Positions 1 through 7,833 of a stretch of DNA of 64,000 bases are shown here, one piece after another. A program made the translations under genes and the position numbers. The notes beneath the pieces are model-generated. The model had not been told where the DNA came from. It made no database searches and was given only the letters and a program-made list of their open reading frames with translations. Origin of the DNA: Dermabacter sp. (lineage in GTDB: Bacteria; Actinomycetota; Actinomycetes; Actinomycetales; Dermabacteraceae); assembly GCA_030538475.1 (NCBI GenBank), contig JAUNTX010000005.1, positions 124,001 through 188,000 on the forward strand. The letters run 5' to 3'. Every line of letters starts with the position of its first letter. Within the stretch, counting starts at the first letter, position 1.

Positions 1-35
1 TCCCCAGCAAAGGCCACTGCCGACGTCAGTAAAGA

Positions 36-824
36 ATGGACTCTGAAATGACGACAACAGCACTCATCACCGGGGCCTCCGCGGGCATCGGATTTCGCAT
101 CGCGGAACAACTCGCTACACGCGGTTACGACATTGTCGGTGTCGGCGCGAGCGAGAAGATCCTGGATCTCCCGAACCGCCTGCCCGATGTCGAGGTGATG
201 CCAATGCGCGCCGACCTCACCGACCGCAAGCACGTTGACGACCTGTGGCAGCAGTTCGAACAGCTGGGCCGTCCGCTCGATATCGCCGTGCTCAACGCTG
301 GCAAGAGCCTCGGCGGCGCATTCATCGACACCGACATCGACGACGAGTTGCGCATGCTCGCATTGAACGTGACGGGCCAGGTGATTCTCGCCAAGCACAT
401 CGCGCGTGCGATGGCGGTACAGAAGTCAGGACGCATCCTGGTCACGACCTCGCTGTCGGCGACCACGCCGACGCCCTACGAGTCGATCTATGGCCCCACC
501 CGCGCCTTCATGTATAGCTTCGCCCAGGGGCTGCGTGAAGAGATGCGCGAGCATGGTGTGTCGGTTACCGCGCTTCTTCCCGGGGCAACCGCGACCGACT
601 TTCACGACACCGCGGGCATGCAGAACACAAAGTTCGGTGACAACTCGTGGAAGAACGACCCCGCGCTGGTCGCGAAGCTCGGCGTCGAAGGGCTATTCGC
701 CGGACGCGACCACGTCATTGGCGGTAGCCGATCTACACGCCGGGCGGCACTGCGCAACAAGTTGACGCCCGAGCACATCAAGGCCAGGCGCTTCGCCCGC
801 GACTCGAAGCCCGTCAGCGATTGA
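36..824 (+). CDS. SDR family oxidoreductase
   Basis: Classical short-chain dehydrogenase/reductase of 262 residues, a usual length for the family. The N-terminal Rossmann fold carries TGASAGIG (residues 12-19) for NAD(P) binding, followed by LNAG (86-89). The active-site region has Ser at about 139-141 and Tyr152 in YGPTR. The expected YxxxK lysine is Arg156 (codon CGC at 501-503), so activity may be altered. An alternative start is the in-frame ATG at 48, which begins directly with the beta-strand before the glycine motif; neither start has a strong Shine-Dalgarno. It stands alone on this strand and is followed by a hairpin at 898-927. Substrate cannot be inferred. Confidence 0.85.
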   Translation: MDSEMTTTALITGASAGIGFRIAEQLATRGYDIVGVGASEKILDLPNRLPDVEVMPMRADLTDRKHVDDLWQQFEQLGRPLDIAVLNAGKSLGGAFIDTDIDDELRMLALNVTGQVILAKHIARAMAVQKSGRILVTTSLSATTPTPYESIYGPTRAFMYSFAQGLREEMREHGVSVTALLPGATATDFHDTAGMQNTKFGDNSWKNDPALVAKLGVEGLFAGRDHVIGGSRSTRRAALRNKLTPEHIKARRFARDSKPVSD

Positions 825-897
825 AAAACTCGGTGCGGCGCGGGCCTCCTTCTACGGAGCCATCATGACCGCAGAGAAGTTAATCGCGGGCATGACA

Positions 898-927
898 AAG
901 GGCCGAGAGTTGTCACTCTCGGCCCTT
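898..927 (+). terminator. Perfect 12-bp hairpin after the SDR gene
   Basis: Arms 898-909 and 916-927 are perfect complements around a 6-nt loop (910-915). There is no long T-run, as is common for terminators in G+C-rich actinobacteria. It lies 71 bp after the SDR stop codon and before the toxin-antitoxin pair, so it probably isolates the two units. Confidence 0.6.
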
Positions 928-1010
928 CACAGAGGTGGGACTCAGGGGGAATACGTCGAACTCTTCACACTGCGGGCGCACTTGTTGTTGCGCTGCCGCC
1001 TCTGACAGCA

Positions 1011-1054
1011 TTGACGACACCACTCCCATGACGCACACTTTTCTGTACAGGGGG
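1011..1054 (+). promoter_or_regulatory. yefM-yoeB promoter, operator core and ribosome binding site
   Basis: A TTGACG -35-like hexamer lies at 1011-1016; the -10 near 1034-1042 is weak. TGTACA at 1044-1049 is the hexamer known as the core of the YefM operator in Escherichia coli yefM-yoeB. It overlaps a purine-rich AGGGGG at 1049-1054, six bases before the ATG at 1061. Repressor binding here could block both transcription and access to the ribosome binding site. The TGTACA match is seen; its use is inferred. Confidence 0.5.
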
Positions 1055-1060
1055 TGTGTC

Positions 1061-1315
1061 ATGAAGACGCTCAGCTACACCGAGTCCCGGGCCAATTACG
1101 CCCAAGTGCTTGACGACGTCGTCAACAACCGCGAGGAGACCATCATTACTCGCGCAGGGCACGAACCCGTCGTGATCGTCTCGCTCGCCGACTACGAGTC
1201 GCTACGCGAGACCGCCTACCTTCTCCGCTCCCCTGCCAACGCCCGTCAACTCCTGGATTCCATCGAGAATCTGGAGCATGGCCACGGAACCCAGCGCGAG
1301 CTGGTCGAGGACTGA
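1061..1315 (+). CDS. yefM: YefM/Phd-family antitoxin
   Basis: Antitoxin of 84 residues. The N-terminal half, starting MKTLSYTESRANYAQVLDDV, is typical of the Phd/YefM DNA-binding fold, with the usual VVIVSLADYESL strand-helix near residues 36-47. The C-terminal part is acidic and probably unfolded until it wraps the toxin. The ATG at 1061 was chosen because it begins the conserved domain and has AGGGGG six bases upstream; a longer reading frame from 935 has no support. The toxin gene begins three bases after the stop. Expected roles are neutralising YoeB and, with it, repressing the operon through the TGTACA operator at 1044-1049. Confidence 0.93.
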   Translation: MKTLSYTESRANYAQVLDDVVNNREETIITRAGHEPVVIVSLADYESLRETAYLLRSPANARQLLDSIENLEHGHGTQRELVED

Positions 1316-1318
1316 ACC

Positions 1319-1579
1319 GTGATCCTCATCTGGGATGAGGCCGCCTGGGAGGACTACCTGTGGTGGCAGATCGAGGACCGCCGCACACTCAAGCGCATCA
1401 ACCAGCTCATCAAGGACGTATCCCGCAACGGCAACGAGGGCATCGGAAAGCCCGAAGCGCTCAAGCATGGGTTGTCCGGTTATTGGTCGCGACGGACCAC
1501 CGACGAACACCGACTGGTCTACAAGGTGGTCGGTGAAGAGATTCGCATTGCCGCCTGCCGCTACCACTACGGTCGCTGA
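1319..1579 (+). CDS. yoeB: YoeB-family mRNA interferase toxin
   Basis: A RelE-superfamily toxin of 86 residues that cleaves mRNA in the ribosomal A site. The catalytic set known from E. coli YoeB is present at the same numbering: Glu46 (in KPEALK), Arg65 (DEHRLVY), and His83-Tyr84 in the CRYHYGR tail. It starts with GTG three bases after the antitoxin stop, giving tight translational coupling. No truncation or substitution is visible, so it should be active when the antitoxin is degraded. The pair looks chromosomal, with no adjacent mobile genes. Confidence 0.94.
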   Translation: MILIWDEAAWEDYLWWQIEDRRTLKRINQLIKDVSRNGNEGIGKPEALKHGLSGYWSRRTTDEHRLVYKVVGEEIRIAACRYHYGR

Positions 1580-1622
1580 CCCCGCTCGTTTCGTGGGCAG
1601 GGGTCAGTAGCAGCATGGCGCC

Positions 1623-2009
1623 ATGCGAGCCTCGATCCAGGAAGTCGTCTTCGATTGTTCTGACTCGCCCTCGAACCCGGCACGGTTCTGGGCCGACATC
1701 TTCGGGGCGCGTTGGGCGGCGATGGGTGACGACTGGGCCCTCGTCGAATCAACGCCGATTCGGGTGGCCTTCCAGCGTGTGCCGGAGGAGAAGGTCACCA
1801 AGAACCGCCTCCATCTCGATATCCACGTCGAAGATGCCATCAAGGCTTCCGAAGCTGCTGTGGCCATGGGAGCCATGATCATCACACCACTCCAAGGAGG
1901 CCCGACCACCGGATGCATCGTCATGGCCGACCCCTGGGGCAAAGAGTTCTCCCTCGACCCCACCAAGATCTACCAACCCCGAGACAACAGAAAACCCCCG
2001 AACCCGTAG
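1623..2009 (+). CDS. VOC (glyoxalase-like) family protein
   Basis: A 128-residue protein of the vicinal-oxygen-chelate fold, closest to the Glyoxalase_6 type common in actinobacteria. Visible marks are SPSNPARFWADIFGARW near residues 14-30, the strand NRLHLDIHVED near 61-71, and the terminal PWGKEFSLDP typical of the second beta-alpha-beta module. Its function is unknown; family members include lyases and resistance proteins, but nothing here fixes a substrate. Start at the ATG at 1623. The stop codon lies inside the hairpin at 1992-2021. Confidence 0.8.
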   Translation: MRASIQEVVFDCSDSPSNPARFWADIFGARWAAMGDDWALVESTPIRVAFQRVPEEKVTKNRLHLDIHVEDAIKASEAAVAMGAMIITPLQGGPTTGCIVMADPWGKEFSLDPTKIYQPRDNRKPPNP

Positions 2010-2021
2010 GTTCGAGGGTTT
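1992..2021. terminator. Bidirectional terminator between VOC gene and ssrA
   Basis: Arms 1992-2004 and 2009-2021 pair with a single mismatch (1998/2015) around a 4-nt loop. On the minus strand the hairpin ends in TTTT, giving a good terminator for ssrA 25 bp after the mature 3' end. On the plus strand it overlaps the VOC stop codon and could end that transcript too. Confidence 0.75.
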
Positions 2022-2045
2022 CCTCTGTCCTGACACAGGACACTG

Positions 2046-2412
2046 TGGAGCCGGCGGGAATCGAACCCGCGTCCGATAGTGCGAAGCCAGGGCTTCTCCG
2101 GGCGCAGTCCGTTCAGTCGTTTTCTCAGTCCTGGCGCTCGTACGGACACGTCGCCAACAAACTCAGTCACTCTAGATGTTCACCCAGCCTCGATGACGAA
2201 GACTGGAAGCAGTGGCCCTCTTAATGATGGACGTATCGGGTCAAAGGCAATCCCCGACGGTCCAGACTGCTAACGCTGATCAGGCAGCGAGAGCGAAGTC
2301 AGTGCGCTTAGGTTCGGCACTTATTGTTTTCCAGGGAGCGTTATCGAGATAACCCTGGATCCTCGGCCCGCTTCCCCTTGCTGGACATCTACCGTCGAAA
2401 CCGATCGACCCC
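2046..2412 (-). ncRNA. ssrA: Transfer-messenger RNA (tmRNA)
   Basis: The minus strand shows the hallmark ends of one-piece tmRNA. The 5' end is GGGGTCGATCGGTTTCGACG (from 2412), and the 3' T-arm and acceptor read GGTTCGATTCCCGCCGGCTC (ending near 2047). GGGGTC pairs with GGCTCC in the acceptor stem. The CCA tail is not fully encoded: the next bases are A, C, A. The tag reading frame (complement of 2280-2318) encodes AEPKRTDFALAA followed by TGA; its end, ALAA, is the usual protease signal. With SmpB (next gene upstream) it frees stalled ribosomes and marks the nascent chain for degradation. Confidence 0.97.
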
Positions 2413-2500
2413 GTGGACACGGACAGCTAAGCCCGTGCAGTGGATGCCACCCGCGTAAGGCGGGTGGGTTGCGTGCCTGAAATCGCACACACTATGGAAT

Positions 2501-2506
2501 TGTCAA
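2501..2506 (-). promoter_or_regulatory. Candidate -35 box for ssrA
   Basis: A perfect TTGACA reads on the minus strand from 2506 to 2501, about 90 bp before the mature tmRNA 5' end. The -10 element is not obvious: ATTTCA at 2483-2478 is weak, and CATAGT lies too close. The interval 2413-2613 otherwise holds no gene, only a short palindrome (GGGAATATTCCC, 2572-2583) just after smpB. Confidence 0.35.
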
Positions 2507-2613
2507 ACATCCGGTTGGCGGGGCTCTCGCCCACACCTGACCACTGTACAACCTCCAACGGTGAGAGCCAAGGGAATATTCCCGATCCCTCCCCGTCGGC
2601 CGCGGGTGGCGGA

Positions 2614-3120
2614 TCAGCCGAGCATCTCCCGGTGCCGCATGGCCCGCTGGGCCTCGCGGTTGTCCTGCTTCTCGCGCAGGGTGTGCCGCTTGTCCCACTC
2701 CTTCTTGCCTCGCGCGAGCGCGACTTCGACCTTGGCGTGGGAGCCCAGGAAGTAGATCGAGAGGGGCACGATCGTGTACCCCTTCTCGCGAGTTTTGTTG
2801 ACGAGCTTCTCGATCTCACGCTTGTGCATGAGGAGCTTCCGCTTGCGGCGCGCGGCGTGGTTGGTCCACGTGCCCTTCGCGTAGGGGGCGATGTGGACGG
2901 CATCCATCCACACCTCGCCGTTCTCGATGAAGCAGTAGCCGTCCACGAGGGAGGCGCCGCGCTCGCGCAGCGACTTCACCTCGGTGCCCTGCAGGACGAT
3001 CCCGGCTTCCCAGGTGGCGTCGATGAAGTAGTCGTGGCGGGCCTTCTTGTTCGAGGCGATGAGCTGCTTGACGGGCTCCTTCGCATCGGCCTTGGGCCGT
3101 GCGGTGGCAGTCTTGGCCAT
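2614..3120 (-). CDS. smpB: SsrA-binding protein SmpB
   Basis: The 168-residue partner of tmRNA, which carries it into the stalled ribosome. It has the expected core: NKKARHDYFIDATWEAG at the start of the barrel, GTEVKSLR, and the basic tail EWDKRHTLREKQDNREAQRA that acts as the codon mimic in the mRNA channel. The start at 3120 gives MAKTATARPKA and has GGAAGGA eight bases upstream; a longer frame adds a non-conserved 23 residues. ssrA follows 202 bp downstream on the same strand, the frequent arrangement. Confidence 0.97.
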   Translation of the reverse strand: MAKTATARPKADAKEPVKQLIASNKKARHDYFIDATWEAGIVLQGTEVKSLRERGASLVDGYCFIENGEVWMDAVHIAPYAKGTWTNHAARRKRKLLMHKREIEKLVNKTREKGYTIVPLSIYFLGSHAKVEVALARGKKEWDKRHTLREKQDNREAQRAMRHREMLG

Positions 3121-3314
3121 GGCGCGTATCCTTCCTTCATAGCCCGGGAATTGCCGCGCCGATCCGGCGCAGGCCCTCCATCTTCCCATGCCTCATCGCC
3201 CGGGGAAAAGGAATTATTCCACGGGCATGAACGCCGGGCGCCGCGGAGGCGAACCCAGGAGGGTTCCGGGCATCGCCGACGGGGGCCCGGACGCTCCGGG
3301 GAGCACCGACGGGA

Positions 3315-4703
3315 TCAGCCGAGGAAGTTGCGCGGATCTACCGCCGTGCCATCGAGGTGGGTTTCGAAGTGCAGGTGGCAGCCCGTGCTGGAGCCGGTGG
3401 TACCCACGTAGCCGACGGTTTCGCCTTGGGCGACCGACTGCCCCGTGCGCACGGCAAAGCCCTGCAGGTGGTGGTAGGACGTGGTAAGCAGCTGCCCGTT
3501 GTAGATCCCGTGGCTCACGATGACCTTGTTGCCCGCGCCCGAGTTGAAGGTCGTGGCGATCACCTTGCCCGCGGCCATCGCCCCGCACGGCGTGCCGCAC
3601 GCGGCCGCGTAGTCCATGCCCGCGTGCAGGCGCGGCGTGCGATAGATCGGGTGGATGCGGTTGCCAAACATCGAGGAGCGGCGGGCGGAGACGGGGTTGA
3701 TGAACGCGCCGGAGCCGCCCGATCCCCCACCGGAACCGGCCGATGTGGAACTCGCCTGAGCCGCCGCCTTCTCCTGCTGAATCAGAGTTTGAATCTCCGA
3801 ATCCAGCTGGCTCGAGCGGGAGTTCAGTTCCGTCTCCGACTGCTGGTACTGGGCCTTGAGCGTTTCGAGGTTCGTGGTCTGGGTCTTCTGCGATTCGTAG
3901 AGGGCGTCAAGCTCACGCTTCGCCGTGGTCGCTTCCGCTTCGGCCCGCTCCCGCTCGAGGACCGCGGCAGCCGAACGCTCCTTGAGGTCCGCGATCTCAA
4001 TACGCACCGCCTCGAGGCGATCCGCGGCGGTGACGTTCACGGAGCGGGTATCGCGCAGATCCGACAGCCGCTCCCCCTGTGCCTGCAGGGTGAGCCGGTA
4101 GTTCATGGAGCGATCCACCGCGTCCTGCGGATCGGCCGCCCCCAGATACACCGTGGCGGGGTTCGGCACACCGGAACCCTTGTAGGCCTCCATTGACGCC
4201 TGGGAGACCTGCGTATCGGACCTCTCGATGTCTGCCGCGCCGGTCTCCAACTGGCCCAGCAGCGTGCGCTCTTCTTCTTCCGCGGTGGTCAGCCTGCGGG
4301 CCAGCTTCTCGTCCTCGATGCGGGCCTGCTCTGCCGCGATCCGCGCCTCGTCCATGCGCGTTTGCGCCTCAGGAATCCGCAGTTCGGTCTCGGCGAGCGC
4401 GAGATAGGCCTCGGCGAGTTCGCCGTCCACCTCGTGCAGATCGCCGCGCAGCGTCTCGAGCTGCTGATCCACGCTCTGCTTTTCCTCTTCCTTGCGCTTG
4501 CGATCGTCGGCCAGCACGGAGGGCATCTGCGAGGTTCCCGCGAGCGCACCGAGCACTGCCACGAACGACGCTCCCCGCACGAGCGCGCGGCGGGAGATCG
4601 GCGACCGCGACGCGGCGAAGCCGGAGTCTGCCGCAGGGGCCGACGGGTCCGCAGCGGAGTCAGACGAAGCGCAGGACCTGGGGAAGAAAGGTCGATTCGA
4701 CAC
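3315..4703 (-). CDS. Coiled-coil M23 peptidase, EnvC/PcsB-like partner of FtsEX
   Basis: A 462-residue exported murein hydrolase or activator. The N-terminus has SRRALVRG followed by a hydrophobic stretch ending near AGTSQMPSVLA, resembling a Tat signal peptide. Residues about 65-310 form long heptad-rich coiled coils, then a Gly-Ser linker, then a C-terminal LytM/M23 domain. The zinc ligands are intact: HAGMD and the CHLHFE HxH motif, so it could be an active endopeptidase. The GTG start lies three bases after the ftsX stop, forming an ftsE-ftsX-hydrolase operon. FtsEX is known to switch such coiled-coil proteins on at the division site; this pairing is inferred from position and domain layout. 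Confidence 0.9.
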   Translation of the reverse strand: MSNRPFFPRSCASSDSAADPSAPAADSGFAASRSPISRRALVRGASFVAVLGALAGTSQMPSVLADDRKRKEEEKQSVDQQLETLRGDLHEVDGELAEAYLALAETELRIPEAQTRMDEARIAAEQARIEDEKLARRLTTAEEEERTLLGQLETGAADIERSDTQVSQASMEAYKGSGVPNPATVYLGAADPQDAVDRSMNYRLTLQAQGERLSDLRDTRSVNVTAADRLEAVRIEIADLKERSAAAVLERERAEAEATTAKRELDALYESQKTQTTNLETLKAQYQQSETELNSRSSQLDSEIQTLIQQEKAAAQASSTSAGSGGGSGGSGAFINPVSARRSSMFGNRIHPIYRTPRLHAGMDYAAACGTPCGAMAAGKVIATTFNSGAGNKVIVSHGIYNGQLLTTSYHHLQGFAVRTGQSVAQGETVGYVGTTGSSTGCHLHFETHLDGTAVDPRNFLG

Positions 4704-4706
4704 GGC

Positions 4707-5624
4707 TTACACCTTCAAGTAGCGGTTGAGCGAGACGACGGAGGAGCCGACGGCGAGCAGGGCGCCGAGGACCAGGAGGATGGGGGCGATCCACACGAGG
4801 TCGCTCACCCCCATGAGCACAATATCGGGGCCGAGAGTGGGGGCCAGCCATCCCTCTACCAGGGAGCTTAGGCCGAGGTAGAGGAACCCGGAGGCGAGGA
4901 TCCCGCCGATGAGGGCGGCCACCGCGCCTTCGAGGAGGAACGGGAGGCGGATAAAGATGTTGCTCGCGCCCACGAGCCGCATGATCGCGATCTCGCGGCG
5001 GCGGTTGGCCACCGACATGCGGATGGTGGTGGCCACGAGCAGCACAGCGGCCATGAGCATGACCACCGCGAGCCCGATAGCGAACACGGTGGACTGGTTG
5101 AGGATAGTGATGAACGGGGCGTAGACGGCGAGAAGGTCGGTCACCTCATCCACGCCCGTGCGGCCCTGAAAGAAGTCCACGACGGCGCCCGAGCGCTCCG
5201 CGTCCTTGAGGGTGATGTGGAAGCTCACCGGCATGTCTTCGGCGGTGAAGTCCTGCGCGAAGGATTCGGAAGAGAACTGCTTCTGGTAGATCTCGAGCGC
5301 CTGCTCCTGGGAACGCTCGCTCACCGTGTCGATATAGGGCGCGAGCACATCGCCCTCCAGGGCCGTGCGCACGTCCTGCACCTGCGCGGGAGTGGCCGCG
5401 CCCCCGGCGCAGCTCGTCGCCGTGGAATGCGGCGAACACATGAAGATCGAGATCTGGGAGTTCTGCACGAGGATCTGGCGCATCTCCACGATCTGCTTCT
5501 GCATCACCATCGCCGCGCCCACGAACGTGAGGGAAACGGCGGTCACGATGATCACCGAGATCACCATGGCGATGTTGCGCCACAGGCCCAGGAAGCTCTC
5601 CTGGAGGATGTATCGCATCCTCAT
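4707..5624 (-). CDS. ftsX: Cell division protein FtsX
   Basis: The 305-residue membrane half of the FtsEX ABC-type complex. A first transmembrane helix (about residues 20-42) is followed by a large extracellular loop (about 45-185), then three C-terminal helices with the MacB/FtsX-like segment TIRMSVANRRREIAIMRLVG. The loop contains Cys-Pro-rich CSPHSTATSCAGG, possibly a disulfide. FtsX passes the ATPase signal of FtsE to a wall hydrolase, here probably the downstream M23 protein. Start ATG overlaps the ftsE stop by four bases (ATGA). Confidence 0.96.
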   Translation of the reverse strand: MRMRYILQESFLGLWRNIAMVISVIIVTAVSLTFVGAAMVMQKQIVEMRQILVQNSQISIFMCSPHSTATSCAGGAATPAQVQDVRTALEGDVLAPYIDTVSERSQEQALEIYQKQFSSESFAQDFTAEDMPVSFHITLKDAERSGAVVDFFQGRTGVDEVTDLLAVYAPFITILNQSTVFAIGLAVVMLMAAVLLVATTIRMSVANRRREIAIMRLVGASNIFIRLPFLLEGAVAALIGGILASGFLYLGLSSLVEGWLAPTLGPDIVLMGVSDLVWIAPILLVLGALLAVGSSVVSLNRYLKV

Positions 5625-6541
5625 CGGATCTCCCCCTCCCGCTCGCCGGGCTCCACGGCATCCGCCGCAAACGCCTCGTCCACATCGCCCACGCGCTCGT
5701 CGGCTTCGTCGGTGAACACGTCCTCTTCCACGTCGGCCGTGGCCGTATCGGGCGCGTCGCCCGCACCGTCGCCGGAAGCGTTCTCGCGGGCCACCGCGAT
5801 CCGTACGCGCTCCTCCTCGCCGTCGGGAATCGCGCCCGAAATGACGCTCTGGTCTCCCCCGCCGCGGTATCTCCCGTCGGCCTCGTCGCGCACCACCACG
5901 CCGCCGACGAGCTCCACCACTCGTTGCTGCAAGCGGTTGACGGCGCGTTCGTCGTGGGTGGCCATGAGCACCGTGGTGCCGCGCGCGTTAATGTCGCTCA
6001 GCAGGTCCATGATCCCCGTCGCCGTGAGCGGATCGAGGTTGCCCGTCGGTTCATCCGCAAGCAGGATCGTGGGCCGGTTCACGTACGCGCGGGCAATCGC
6101 CACGCGCTGCTGCTCACCGCCCGACAGCTCGTGGGGCAGGCGCTTGCCCTTATCGTCAAGCCCCACCATCTCGAGCATCTGCGGCACGAGCTTCTTCGCG
6201 ACGCTGCGCGGCGTGCCAATGACCTGGAGAGCGAACTCGATGTTTTGGTAGGCCGTCTTCGTGGGCAAGAGCCGGAAGTCCTGAAACACCATGCCGATCT
6301 CCCGGCGCAGGTGCGGCACCTTCCACGACGGAATCCTGGAAAGGTCCTTGCCCGCCACGAACAGGGAGCCGGACGTGGGGATCGCTTCGCGCAGGATCAG
6401 GCGCATCATCGTGGACTTGCCCGAACCGGACGCGCCCACGAGGAACGCGAACTCGCCGCGCTCGAACTCGATACTGAGATCGTCGAGCGCGGGCGCGCTG
6501 CCCCGCTGATACGTCTTCGTGACGTGATCGAACCGAATCAA
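5621..6541 (-). CDS. ftsE: Cell division ATP-binding protein FtsE with acidic C-terminal extension
   Basis: The ATPase of FtsEX. The ABC core is complete: Walker A GASGSGKST (residues 36-44), signature LSGGEQQR, Walker B ILLADEPTG, and the H-loop MATHDE. The core ends near residue 225, where most FtsE proteins stop. About 80 further residues follow, rich in Asp, Glu, Ala and Arg and probably disordered. The start codon is TTG at 6541 with GAGGGG eight bases upstream; the ATG at 6549 is out of frame. A TTATCCACA box lies at 6620-6628, some 80 bp upstream. Confidence 0.95.
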   Translation of the reverse strand: MIRFDHVTKTYQRGSAPALDDLSIEFERGEFAFLVGASGSGKSTMMRLILREAIPTSGSLFVAGKDLSRIPSWKVPHLRREIGMVFQDFRLLPTKTAYQNIEFALQVIGTPRSVAKKLVPQMLEMVGLDDKGKRLPHELSGGEQQRVAIARAYVNRPTILLADEPTGNLDPLTATGIMDLLSDINARGTTVLMATHDERAVNRLQQRVVELVGGVVVRDEADGRYRGGGDQSVISGAIPDGEEERVRIAVARENASGDGAGDAPDTATADVEEDVFTDEADERVGDVDEAFAADAVEPGEREGEIR

Positions 6542-6619
6542 CCGTGCATCCCCTCGTGCTCGTGCCTGTCGTGGTGCGCATTGAGCCTATCCACGGCAGC
6601 CGAGAAATCGGGGACCCTG

Positions 6620-6628
6620 TGTGGATAA
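6620..6628 (-). promoter_or_regulatory. TTATCCACA box upstream of ftsE
   Basis: Perfect DnaA-box-type nonamer on the minus strand, 79 bp before the ftsE start and three bases after a TTGACT -35-like hexamer (6637-6632). It lies in the 156-bp gap between prfB and ftsE, which holds no gene. The same nonamer lies upstream of tadA and cpaB. The sequence is seen; whether DnaA or another protein binds is unknown. Confidence 0.5.
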
Positions 6629-6697
6629 CCGAGTCAAAGTTTGGTCACTTCTCACCCAAGACGCCTCCCACCCGTGGCGCCGACCGGAGAAGGCGGC

Positions 6698-7810
6698 TTA
6701 TTCGGCGGCGCGCGCCTGACCCACGCGCCAGCGGATCCCCGCCTCGATGAACGCGTCAATCTCGCCATCAAACACGGAACTCGGGTTGCCCTCCGAGTGC
6801 TCCGTGCGCAGATCCTTGACCATCTGGTACGGGTTCAACACGTAGGAGCGCATCTGATCGCCCCAGCTGGCCTTCACATCGCCCGCAAGTTCCTTGCGCT
6901 TCGCGTCCTCTTCGGACTTCTTCAGCAGCAGCAGGCGCGACTGGAGCACGCGCAACGCAGCGGCACGGTTTTGCAGCTGCGACTTTTCATCCTGCATCGA
7001 GACGACGATGCCGGTGGGAAGGTGCGTCATGCGCACCGCGGAGTCGGTGGTGTTGACGCTCTGCCCGCCGGGGCCGGAGGAGCGGAACACGTCGATCTTC
7101 AGTTCGTTCTCGGGAATCTCCACGTGATCGGTGCTTTCGATCAGCGGAATCACTTCGACCGCGGCGAACGAGGTCTGCCGCCTACCCTGGTTATCGAACG
7201 GGGAAATGCGCACGAGGCGGTGCGTGCCGCCCTCGACGCTCAGCGTGCCGTAGGCGTAGGGCGCGCTCACCTCAAACGTGACGGACTTGAGGCCGGCCTC
7301 TTCCGCGTAGGAGGTGTCCATGACCTTCGTGGGGAAGCCTCGGCGTTCCGCCCAGCGCAAGTACATGCGCAGCAGCATTTCCGCGAAGTCCGCCGCATCC
7401 ACACCACCCGCGCCAGCACGAATGGTCACGACGGCGTTGCGCTGGTCGTATTCGCCGCTCAGCAGCGTGCGCACCTCGAGTTCATCGAGGGCCTTGCGGA
7501 TCGAGGCCAGTTCCGTTTCCGTCTCGCGAGCGGCGTCGGAATCGCCCTCTTCCGCGGCGAGCTCCACCATGATCTCGAGATCATCGAGCCGCCCGGCAAG
7601 TTCGCCGAGCCTGCGCTTTTCCGCCTGGGCGTGCGAGAGGGCCGACGTGACCTTCTGCGCCGCCTCCGGATCGTCCCACAGGTCGGGCGCCGCCGCCTGG
7701 CCCTCAAGCTCCTCGATGCGCGCGGTAAGCGCTTCGAGGTCCGTCACCTTCTCAATGGAGGTCAGGGTGGCTCGAAGTTCGGGGATCACGGAAGAAAAGT
7801 CAGCACTCAC
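6698..7810 (-). CDS. prfB: Peptide chain release factor 2
   Basis: RF2 of 370 residues, reading UGA and UAA stop codons and hydrolysing peptidyl-tRNA. The codon-recognition tripeptide SPF is at residues 203-205 and the catalytic GGQ at 248-250 ([14 protein letters not shown]). It is encoded in one continuous frame with no internal UGA, so there is no programmed +1 frameshift, as is usual in high-G+C actinobacteria. Start is GTG at 7810 with GAGGGATT just upstream. It is followed on the same strand by ftsE, a common actinobacterial order. Confidence 0.97.
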   Translation of the reverse strand: MSADFSSVIPELRATLTSIEKVTDLEALTARIEELEGQAAAPDLWDDPEAAQKVTSALSHAQAEKRRLGELAGRLDDLEIMVELAAEEGDSDAARETETELASIRKALDELEVRTLLSGEYDQRNAVVTIRAGAGGVDAADFAEMLLRMYLRWAERRGFPTKVMDTSYAEEAGLKSVTFEVSAPYAYGTLSVEGGTHRLVRISPFDNQGRRQTSFAAVEVIPLIESTDHVEIPENELKIDVFRSSGPGGQSVNTTDSAVRMTHLPTGIVVSMQDEKSQLQNRAAALRVLQSRLLLLKKSEEDAKRKELAGDVKASWGDQMRSYVLNPYQMVKDLRTEHSEGNPSSVFDGEIDAFIEAGIRWRVGQARAAE

Positions 7811-7833
7811 AATCCCTCAGTGTACGGCAGCCC

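Noticed and set aside
2572..2583. GGGAATATTCCC palindrome as smpB terminator or operator
   Set aside because: Too short and without a loop to form a useful hairpin, and no regulator can be tied to it.
2427..2903. Small frames over tmRNA and the smpB end
   Set aside because: They overlap ssrA or smpB in other frames and have no protein-like character.
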